From: Actinomyces sp.
GTDB lineage: Bacteria > Actinomycetota > Actinomycetes > Actinomycetales > Actinomycetaceae
Length of the DNA stretch: 30,855 bases
Reading direction: 5' to 3'
Assembly (NCBI GenBank): GCA_018375675.1
Contig: JAHACW010000025.1
Coordinates: forward strand, 1-30,855
Both the position numbers and the translations under genes were made by a program. Shown here piece after piece: positions 8,446 through 14,047 of this stretch. The first letter of the stretch is position 1. Each line of letters opens with the position of its first letter. The notes beneath the pieces are model-generated. The model had not been told where the DNA came from. It made no database searches and saw nothing but the letters and a program-made list of their open reading frames with translations.

Positions 8446-9084
8446 GTGAATCAGGCTGAGAAATCCGAGCGTACCCGGGAAGCGATCTGTATAGCTGCTC
8501 GCCAGCTCTTCGCAGATAAGGGTTACGACATGACAACGATGGAAGATATCGTCAGGACAAGCGGCATGTCGAAGGGGGCGATCTATCATCATTTCTCGTC
8601 GAAACAGGAGGTACTGCGTTCCGTTGTTGTGGGGGAGTTGCACTATCTGAACGCATTTGTTGAAGACCTGGCTGCACAATCTGATGCATCGGTGACCGAT
8701 AGGGTAACGGTCCTTGCGGAGCATATGGTTGCGTCTAGTCCGCAAAGTGGTCTTGGGCGCGCCAACTGGGTGAGTGAGGTTCCAGAAGCCTTACTGGAAT
8801 CATTGCGTAACACGCTGACAAAGCTTGCGCCCCACCTGGAACAAATGCTGCGCCAGGGAATGGAGTCTGGTGAAATCGGCTGCGCATTCCCCCGTGAAGT
8901 TGCTGAAGTGTTGGTCCTTCTTGTAGATGTGTGGGTCGATCCGCTGATCGTTGCGGAATCGTATGAACGAATGTGTCAAAAGGTGGACTTCATCGCTGCT
9001 TTCCTCAAGCGTTTCGATGCTCAGGTGCTCAGTGAGGACGCTATCGCGGTCATCAAAAACGGTGTAGGCCATTTCTATGAATGA
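8446..9084 (+). CDS. TetR/AcrR-family transcriptional regulator
   Basis: 212 residues with a GTG start at 8446 and GGAATGGAG upstream. The N-terminal TetR helix-turn-helix is clear: REAICIAARQLFADKGYDMT at residues 11-30, then MEDIVRTSGMSKGAIYHHFSSKQEVL at about 32-57. The C-terminal ligand domain (about 60-212) is not recognised as a known subgroup. It overlaps the glycosyltransferase start by 8 bases, so the two are cotranscribed and translationally coupled. The regulator probably represses the pair until it binds a small molecule, plausibly the glycosyltransferase substrate (inference). Base composition is lower in GC than guaB: 33 of 60 bases at 8521-8580, against 44 of 60 at 7501-7560. 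Confidence 0.92.
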   Translation: MNQAEKSERTREAICIAARQLFADKGYDMTTMEDIVRTSGMSKGAIYHHFSSKQEVLRSVVVGELHYLNAFVEDLAAQSDASVTDRVTVLAEHMVASSPQSGLGRANWVSEVPEALLESLRNTLTKLAPHLEQMLRQGMESGEIGCAFPREVAEVLVLLVDVWVDPLIVAESYERMCQKVDFIAAFLKRFDAQVLSEDAIAVIKNGVGHFYE

Positions 9085-10243
9085 GCGCAGTTCCTACTCC
9101 ATTCTCATGGTGAATCTACCGTTTGCTGGCCATACGAACCCGACGCTCGGATTAGCTCGGGTACTCACTGATATGGGGCATCGTGTCACCTATATTCATT
9201 CTCCTGCGTGGCGAGAAGCAGTGGAAAATACGGGCGCGCATTTCGTCCCTTATGATGACTATCCCCTCTTCCCGCGTCCATTCCAGGATCGCATGCGATG
9301 CTGGCGCGCGGCTTATCGGACGGTGCTGCGTATCGGCGCAGACTACGACTGCCTGCTCTACGAGATGCTCTTTGTGTCAGGCAAGGCACTCGCCGACCGT
9401 TTGGGAATAGTCCCCATTAGGATCTTCTCAACCTTCGCGCTTAATGAGCATGTGCTGGAAGACTTCGGTCGAAACGGCGGGTTGTACCTAACGTCGATCT
9501 TCCGTTTCCCGCGCCTGAGAGCGCTCATCTCCGCACCTATGAGTAGGCGATATGGCTGGCGATTCCGAGAGCTTGAGGCTGAGATTGTGCATAATAGCCC
9601 TGCTCTCAACATCACCTACACGCCTCGGATCTTCCAGGTGTACGCCGGCGATTTTCCTCAATCTCGGTATGCGTTCGTAGGTGCTTCTATCGATGGACGT
9701 CGCCACGAGCCATGTGAACTTCCCGAAGGTGGCGGACCTCTCGTCTACATATCTCTCGGAACAGAACTCAATAAATCCGAGCGGTTCTTCCGTCGCTGTG
9801 TAGAAGCGTTCGGAGGTACTGGTGTGCGTGTTGTCATGGCAATCGGCAACTCGGTGCGCCGCGAGAACCTAGGTCCCCTTCCTCCAACGATGATGGTTCG
9901 CAGCAGGGTTCCGCAACTTGAGGTGCTCTCGCAAGCATCTCTCTTTATTACCCATGGAGGTATGAATAGTGTCAATGAGGCACTCTTCTACGGTGTGCCG
10001 ATGCTGGTTGTTCCTGTTGGTAACGACCAGCCGACTGTGGCGCGGCGGGTGGAGGAGCTGGGATTGGGTGAAGCGTTGGAAATCCGCGAAGCAACTCCCA
10101 TTGTCCTTCGTGAGGTGGCCATGCGCGTGCTATCTGATCGTGAGTGTCATGCGCGTCTCTCCGAGTTTCGCCAAGAGACGCGGAATGCAGGGGGTAACAC
10201 AAAAGCGGCGAAGCTCATCATTGAACAGCTCAGTCGAGTGTGA
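9077..10243 (+). CDS. GT1-family glycosyltransferase of the MGT (macrolide glycosyltransferase-like) type
   Basis: 388 residues, GT-B fold. The N-terminal acceptor domain opens with LPFAGHTNPTLGLARVL, containing the catalytic-type histidine H19. The C-terminal donor domain has PLVYISLGTE, then the sugar-nucleotide signature FITHGGMNSVNEAL with H293-G-G, then VPVGNDQPTVARRVEELGLG. Relatives transfer a sugar from UDP- or dTDP-sugar to macrolides, polyketides or flavonoid-like aglycones. With an upstream TetR this suggests inducible glycosylation of a toxic small molecule or tailoring of a metabolite; both are inference. The ATG at 9077 lies within the end of tetR. Codon use (ATA, TTA and many NNT codons) is unlike the neighbours, which indicates transfer. 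Confidence 0.88.
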   Translation: MNERSSYSILMVNLPFAGHTNPTLGLARVLTDMGHRVTYIHSPAWREAVENTGAHFVPYDDYPLFPRPFQDRMRCWRAAYRTVLRIGADYDCLLYEMLFVSGKALADRLGIVPIRIFSTFALNEHVLEDFGRNGGLYLTSIFRFPRLRALISAPMSRRYGWRFRELEAEIVHNSPALNITYTPRIFQVYAGDFPQSRYAFVGASIDGRRHEPCELPEGGGPLVYISLGTELNKSERFFRRCVEAFGGTGVRVVMAIGNSVRRENLGPLPPTMMVRSRVPQLEVLSQASLFITHGGMNSVNEALFYGVPMLVVPVGNDQPTVARRVEELGLGEALEIREATPIVLREVAMRVLSDRECHARLSEFRQETRNAGGNTKAAKLIIEQLSRV

Positions 10244-10248
10244 ACTGC

Positions 10249-10282
10249 GGGCGGGAGCAGTCGGTGGGCTGCTCCCGCCCGC
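10249..10282 (+). repeat. Right copy of the 34-base guaB-terminator repeat
   Basis: Identical over 34 bases to 8152-8185, in the same orientation, starting 6 bases after the glycosyltransferase stop. It has the same 12-base-stem hairpin but is followed by GCTATCC instead of the T-rich tail. It could end the glycosyltransferase transcript. Together the two copies bracket the lower-GC insert 8186-10248. Confidence 0.92.
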
Positions 10283-10331
10283 GCTATCCTAGGGGTGCGA
10301 AAACTCACAACAGCGCAAAGGAGCTGCTCAC

Positions 10332-11021
10332 ATGCTCATCCTCATCGATCACGCGAACGTCGATTCCATCGCCAAGACCCTGGAATACCTACCCATCGAC
10401 GGCGTGACGACCAACCCGACGATCCTGTACCGCGAAGGCAAGGAACCTCTCGAGGTTCTCCACGCCATCAAGCAGCTCCTGCCCGACGGCGCCCAGCTGC
10501 ACGTCCAGATCGTCTCCCAGCGCGCCGACGACATGGTCGCCGAGGCCCGCGCCCTGCGCGGCGAAATCGGTGGCAACCTGTTCATCAAGCTGCCCGTGAC
10601 GCGCGAAGGCTTCGCTGCTATCCCGCGCATCGTGCGCGAGGGTATGCAGGTCACCGCGACGGGTATCCACTCCTCCATGCAGGGCTTCATGGCCGCCAAG
10701 GCCGGCGCCCGCTACGTCGCCCCCTACGTCAACCGCATGGACAACTACGGCATTGACGGCGTGCGCGTCGCCTCCGAGATTCACCGCACCCTGCGCTCCT
10801 ACGACCTGAAGGCCGACGTCCTGGCCGCGTCCTTCAAGAACTCCGAGCAGGTTCTCGAGCTGGTCCGCCAGGGCGTGGGTGCCATCACCGCCGCCCCCGA
10901 CGTGCTGGCCGCGCTCATCAAGAACCCCGCGACCGACGCCGCCATCGCGGACCAGAACCGCGACTTCGGCTTCCTCGTGGGCGAGCGCCGCACGTGGCTG
11001 GATCTCATCAAGGAAAAGTGA
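10332..11021 (+). CDS. Transaldolase-family protein, fructose-6-phosphate aldolase-like
   Basis: 229 residues, the length of the small single-domain transaldolase (FSA/TalC) group. The family features are an N-terminal DGVTTNPTIL, the Schiff-base lysine K86 in LFIKLPVT, TATGIHSSMQG, AGARYVAPYVNRMDNYGIDG and ADVLAASFKN. These enzymes cleave fructose-6-phosphate to dihydroxyacetone and glyceraldehyde-3-phosphate or act as transaldolases; which applies cannot be read from the sequence. CAAAGGAG upstream of ATG 10332 fixes the start. Base composition returns to that of the host. A strong terminator follows, so it is monocistronic. Confidence 0.9.
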   Translation: MLILIDHANVDSIAKTLEYLPIDGVTTNPTILYREGKEPLEVLHAIKQLLPDGAQLHVQIVSQRADDMVAEARALRGEIGGNLFIKLPVTREGFAAIPRIVREGMQVTATGIHSSMQGFMAAKAGARYVAPYVNRMDNYGIDGVRVASEIHRTLRSYDLKADVLAASFKNSEQVLELVRQGVGAITAAPDVLAALIKNPATDAAIADQNRDFGFLVGERRTWLDLIKEK

Positions 11022-11034
11022 GCCTTGCGTAGAG

Positions 11035-11066
11035 GCCCGGAGGCGGAGTTCCGCCTCCGGGCTTTT
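11035..11066 (+). terminator. Rho-independent terminator of the transaldolase-like gene
   Basis: The arms GCCCGGAGGCGGA (11035-11047) and its complement (11050-11062) are followed by TTTT. It begins 13 bases after the stop codon. Confidence 0.92.
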
Positions 11067-11071
11067 CATGT

Positions 11072-11170
11072 CACCGGTGTTTCGTTGGCTGTGCCACCGT
11101 TGTTCTTGCTGGCTGCGCCACCGGTGTTTTCTGGCTGCGCCACCGGTGTTTTCTGGCTGCGCCACCGGTG
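11072..11170. repeat. Short tandem array A: five units of 22-24 bases built on the palindrome CACCGGTG
   Basis: Cores are at 11072, 11095 (CACCGTTG), 11119, 11141 and 11163, giving spacings of 23, 24, 22 and 22. Units share GGCTGCGCCACCGGTGTTTT. The last two full units are identical and the outer ones have diverged. This is the first of three repeat families in the non-coding region 11022-11813. It encodes no convincing protein. Confidence 0.85.
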
Positions 11171-11232
11171 TTCCGGGCGCCGTCGGGCCCGCCCGCCCGC
11201 TCGCCGTCCGCGCCGCGAGCTTCGCTCGGCGC

Positions 11233-11290
11233 GTCGGCTCGAAGCCCGGCCAGGCCCTGCGGCCCCGCCGGCGCCCTCCACACTGGTGGC
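11233..11290. repeat. Left copy of a 57-base imperfect direct repeat
   Basis: This segment matches 11701-11756 with a two-base gap and two substitutions; both begin GTCGGCTCGAAGCCCGGCC and end CTGGTGGC. The two copies enclose arrays B and C. A further partial match (AGGCCCTGCGGCCCCG) lies at 11311-11326. Just before it, 11209-11233 can fold into a small GC hairpin. Confidence 0.85.
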
Positions 11291-11375
11291 TCGTGGTGCG
11301 TTGATCGGCTAGGCCCTGCGGCCCCGGAGTGGCAGATGTTTATCCGTGCCCTCGCATGCTGCCTGGCTCAGTGCT

Positions 11376-11498
11376 ATCCGGATAGGTTGTGCGCATCCGG
11401 ATAGGTTATGCGTATCTGGATAGGTTATTAAGCTATCCGGATGTTCGTTACCTATCCGGATGTTCGTTACCTATCCGCGTGTTTGATGGTATCCGTGG
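11376..11498. repeat. Short repeat array B: about seven units of about 19 bases built on ATCCGGAT, changing orientation midway
   Basis: Cores are at 11376, 11395, 11414 (ATCTGGAT), 11435, 11454, 11473 (ATCCGCGT) and 11491 (ATCCGTGG). The first three read ATCCGGATAGGTT, while the later ones read TTACCTATCCGGAT, the reverse complement. The array is therefore two head-to-head tandem blocks joined around 11425-11435. No coding frame is credible here. Confidence 0.85.
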
Positions 11499-11550
11499 GG
11501 CCTCGTCTCCCTTTCCCCCTGATGGGGCCGCATTTAGCCTTGTTGCTCAG

Positions 11551-11637
11551 TGGTGTTACACCACTTAGGTGGGTATTACACCAGTTCGGAGGTGGTGTAA
11601 TGCTCCCTAACTGGTGTAATGCTCCCTAACTGGTGGA
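11551..11637. repeat. Short repeat array C: 19-base units built on TGGTGTAA/TTACACCA, again in both orientations
   Basis: It opens with the perfect palindrome TGGTGTTACACCA (11551-11563), then TTACACCA at 11576-11583. Two identical 19-base copies of TGGTGTAATGCTCCCTAAC follow (11593-11611, 11612-11630), then a truncated TGGTGGAT. As in array B, the left units run opposite to the right units. Confidence 0.85.
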
Positions 11638-11700
11638 TGACCTGCAGGATTCAGCCGCGACATTGCCCAGCGGTACTCGTCCTGATTGGGTGGCTGCGTT

Positions 11701-11756
11701 GTCGGCTCGAAGCCCGGCCAGGCCGCGGCCCCGCCGGTGCCCTCCACGCTGGTGGC
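11701..11756. repeat. Right copy of the 57-base imperfect direct repeat
   Basis: Pairs with 11233-11290, same orientation, 468 bases away. Only two substitutions and a two-base deletion separate the copies, so the duplication looks more recent than the decay of arrays A and B. Confidence 0.85.
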
Positions 11757-11771
11757 ATCCGAGAGTCAACG

Positions 11772-11800
11772 AAAACGGGGGCCGGTACCCGCCGGCCCCC
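11772..11800 (-). terminator. Terminator of the exonuclease gene
   Basis: GGGGGCCGG (11777-11785) pairs with CCGGCCCCC (11792-11800) and is followed on the minus strand by TTTT (complement of 11772-11775). It lies 13 bases after the exonuclease stop. Confidence 0.85.
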
Positions 11801-11813
11801 GCCTGTCGCTTTT

Positions 11814-12566
11814 CTACTCCTGGTCGTCGCCGCGGCCTCGCGGCGTAATCTGAGGCCACTCGCGATCGATGTTCGCGTCCTTGCCCTGCTTGCGCAGGTA
11901 CTTCTCGAAGTCCTCGGCCCAATCCTGGTGAGCCTGGAGCTGGTAATCCATGAGCTCCAGGGCGCTCATCGATGCCAGCTGCGGGTACTTATCCACCATG
12001 CCGGCGAGCACGTCGAGCGTCATGGCTACGTCGACCTCGGCCGTATGAGCGTCGGGGGAAGCAACCGCCCCGTAGACCGGCGCCATCTCCGTCAGCGTCT
12101 TCTTGCCCTTGCGGAAGCGGTCGAGCTTGCGATCCAGGACGAGCGGGTCGACGACCAGCATCGGCGCGCCCTCGAGGCGCTCCTCGAAAGACCCCAGGCG
12201 GTGGCGGCGCAGCTCCTGGTTCACCAGCGTGATGTCGTAGGTCGCGTTGAAGGCGACGACCGGATAGCCGCGCAGCCAGTGCTCGACGATGGAACCAGCA
12301 AGCTCGTGGAGGACCTCCTCAATGGGGCGGCCGTCGCGGCGCGCTTGCTCGGTCGTGATGCCGTGGACAGCCGTGGCCTGCTCCGGGATCTCGATGCCCG
12401 GGTCGGTCAGCCACGTGGCCACCTGATCGGGGGCGCTGACCCCGCTGCGGTAGGAGGCGCCGTCGATGCGCAGCACCAGCGCGGCGGTGACGAGGCGGTC
12501 CTTGAGTGCGCGCACGCCCGTCGTCTCGGTATCAAAACCCATCCACGGGTCATCGATCCAGCTCAT
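11814..12566 (-). CDS. DEDDh 3'-5' exonuclease (DNA polymerase III epsilon-like)
   Basis: 250 residues with start ATG 12566 and AGGAG 6 bases upstream; an open extension to 12698 is ignored because it would cross the divergent guaB3 promoter. All five catalytic residues of the DEDDh class are in place: D12 and E14 in GFDTETTG, D111 in FNATYDITLV, and H174 and D179 in DAHTAEVDVA. HGITTEQA near residue 69 is the usual ExoII companion. Such enzymes proofread or trim single-stranded DNA/RNA. This short stand-alone version has no polymerase or helicase domain, so the exact role (repair or RNA processing) is open. It is divergent from guaB3. Confidence 0.92.
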   Translation of the reverse strand: MSWIDDPWMGFDTETTGVRALKDRLVTAALVLRIDGASYRSGVSAPDQVATWLTDPGIEIPEQATAVHGITTEQARRDGRPIEEVLHELAGSIVEHWLRGYPVVAFNATYDITLVNQELRRHRLGSFEERLEGAPMLVVDPLVLDRKLDRFRKGKKTLTEMAPVYGAVASPDAHTAEVDVAMTLDVLAGMVDKYPQLASMSALELMDYQLQAHQDWAEDFEKYLRKQGKDANIDREWPQITPRGRGDDQE

Positions 12567-12629
12567 GATTGCTCCTAGCCTTGCCGGTGACTCCAGTGTG
12601 GCAGAGGGTGGGCACATCTGCGTCCCGGA

Positions 12630-12664
12630 GGCAGTAGAAGCGGGAAGTAGGCAGTAGAATCGGG
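12630..12664 (+). repeat. 20-base-period duplication of the guaB3 -10 region
   Basis: GGCAGTAGAAGCGGG (12630-12644) recurs as GGCAGTAGAATCGGG (12650-12664), with one base different. The second copy contains the good -10 box TAGAAT; the first has TAGAAG, which lacks the critical final T. It looks like a local duplication of a promoter element. Confidence 0.75.
12655..12660 (+). promoter_or_regulatory. -10 box for a leaderless guaB3 transcript
   Basis: TAGAAT ends seven bases before the A of ATG 12667, the same geometry as at guaB. No ribosome binding site precedes the ATG. Confidence 0.65.
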
Positions 12665-12666
12665 TC

Positions 12667-13791
12667 ATGAGCGACGAAGTGGAAATCGGTCGTGGCAAGC
12701 GCGGACGCCGCGCCTACACGCTGGACGATATCGCCCTCGTGCCCTCGCGGCGCACCCGTGACCCCGAGGATGTCAACGTCGGCTGGCAGATCGACGCCTA
12801 CCACGTCGATATCCCCTTGATGGCGGCCCCGATGGACTCGGTGATGAGCCCGGAGACCGCGATCGCTTTCGGCCGCCTCGGCGGCATCGGCGTGCTCGAC
12901 CTGGACGGCCTATGGACCCGATATGAGGACCCCACCCCGATCCTGGACCACATCGCTCACCTGGGCGAGGAGGAGTCGATCGCGACCCTCCAGCGTGTCT
13001 ACTCAGAGCCGATCAAGCCCTCGCTGATCACCGCGCGCCTCAAGCAGCTGCGAGAGGCCGGCGTGGTCGTCGCCGGAAAGCTCTCGCCCCAGCGCGTGCA
13101 GAAGTACTGGCGCGCGGTCGTGGACGCAGGCGTCGATCTGTTCATCATTCGCGGCTCGACGGTGTCCGCTGAGCACGTGTCCTCGCGCCGCGAGCCCCTC
13201 AACCTCAAGCGCTTCATTTACGAGCTGGACGTCCCCGTCATCGTTGGCGGCGTCTGCACGGACACGGCGGCCCTGCACCTGATGCGCACGGGCGCGGCGG
13301 GCGTCCTCGTCGGTTTCGGTGGGGGTGCGGCCCACTCGACGCGCCAGTCCCTGGGCGTGCACGCGCCGATGGCGACGGCGATTGCGGACGTGGCCGCAGC
13401 CAGGCGCGACTACATGGATGAGTCCGGCGGCCGCTACGTGCACGTCATCGCGGATGGTGGCATCGGCCGCAGCGGCGACCTGTCGCGCGCGATCGCGTGC
13501 GGCGCGGACGCCGTCATGCTCGGCGCCGCCATCGCCCGCGCGGAGGAGGCTCCGGGGCGCGGCTGGCACTGGGGGTCGGAGGCGACCCACCCGGACATGC
13601 CCCGCGGCCAGCGCGTCCACGTCGGCACGACGGGCACGCTCGAGCAGATCCTCTACGGCCCCTCAACGCGCGCGGATGGCTCCCTGAACTTCGTGGGTGC
13701 TCTCAAGCGGACCATGGCCTCGACGGGATACTCGGAGGTCAAGGACCTGCAGCGCGCCCAGGTGGTCGTCTCCCCGTACTCGGCGTCCTGA
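12667..13791 (+). CDS. guaB3: GuaB3-family IMP dehydrogenase/GMP reductase-like protein
   Basis: 374 residues: an (alpha/beta)8 barrel like GuaB but without the CBS insert. N-terminal TLDDIALVPSRRTRDPEDV and PLMAAPMDSVMSP match the IMPDH/GMPR family, and VIADGGIGRSGDLSRAIACGADAVMLG is the phosphate-binding half. At the place of the catalytic-cysteine loop (GPGSICTTR in GuaB) it reads GGGAAHSTR, with H223 where the cysteine should be. The standard thioimidate chemistry of IMPDH and GMP reductase is therefore not possible at that residue. GuaB3 is widespread in Actinobacteria; some cyanobacterial GuaB3 proteins have been reported as GMP reductases. The function of this copy is unresolved. Confidence 0.9.
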   Translation: MSDEVEIGRGKRGRRAYTLDDIALVPSRRTRDPEDVNVGWQIDAYHVDIPLMAAPMDSVMSPETAIAFGRLGGIGVLDLDGLWTRYEDPTPILDHIAHLGEEESIATLQRVYSEPIKPSLITARLKQLREAGVVVAGKLSPQRVQKYWRAVVDAGVDLFIIRGSTVSAEHVSSRREPLNLKRFIYELDVPVIVGGVCTDTAALHLMRTGAAGVLVGFGGGAAHSTRQSLGVHAPMATAIADVAAARRDYMDESGGRYVHVIADGGIGRSGDLSRAIACGADAVMLGAAIARAEEAPGRGWHWGSEATHPDMPRGQRVHVGTTGTLEQILYGPSTRADGSLNFVGALKRTMASTGYSEVKDLQRAQVVVSPYSAS

Positions 13792-13804
13792 GCCTCGCTC
13801 ACCC

Positions 13805-13855
13805 AGTTTGACGAGGCTGGGGAACGCAGCGGGGTCGGGCTGAGTTTGACGAGGC
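13805..13855. repeat. Two direct copies of a 13-base word after guaB3
   Basis: AGTTTGACGAGGC occurs at 13805-13817 and 13843-13855, 38 bases apart, each followed by a G-rich tail. No hairpin or known site is recognised. It could be the rest of a duplication in the 256-base gap before the nuclease gene. Confidence 0.6.
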
Positions 13856-13931
13856 CAGGGCTGCTGCGCGCTCCCGGGTGCACGCCCGCCCGCTTGCGCC
13901 TTGCATTTTCGGGAATATTCTCAATTGCTTC

Positions 13932-13966
13932 CGCACGTTTGTGCGTGAGGTTACACTTGTCATAAC
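13932..13966 (+). promoter_or_regulatory. Probable promoter/operator region of the surface nuclease gene
   Basis: The AT-rich patch 13910-13980 contains the dyad CGCAC-GTTT-GTGCG (13932-13945), a -10-like TACACT (13952-13957) and TTACACTTGTCA (13951-13962). The last agrees at 9 of 12 positions with GAACATTTGTCA, the candidate SorC operator found at 26731. A good -35 is not visible. The leader to ATG 14048 would be about 85 bases. Confidence 0.35.
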
Positions 13967-14047
13967 TCGTGTTGCCGTTGGTAAAGATGCCTGCGGCACG
14001 GGGCTCGCCGGCCCCTCACGGTGAGGTGAGGTTGAGAGGACATCCCG

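Noticed and set aside
8186..10248. Insertion sequence or transposon
   Set aside because: No transposase, no terminal inverted repeats at the ends and no short target duplication of usual size. The only flanking repeat is the 34-base terminator hairpin, so it is reported as an insert of unknown mechanism.
11025..11312. Small protein encoded across array A
   Set aside because: The frame starts inside the terminator of the preceding gene, consists of repeat-derived and Arg/Pro/Ala-rich sequence, and has no ribosome site.
11376..11637. CRISPR array
   Set aside because: The units are adjacent with little or no unique spacer, the repeat changes orientation within the array, the period is only 19 bases, and no cas gene is nearby.
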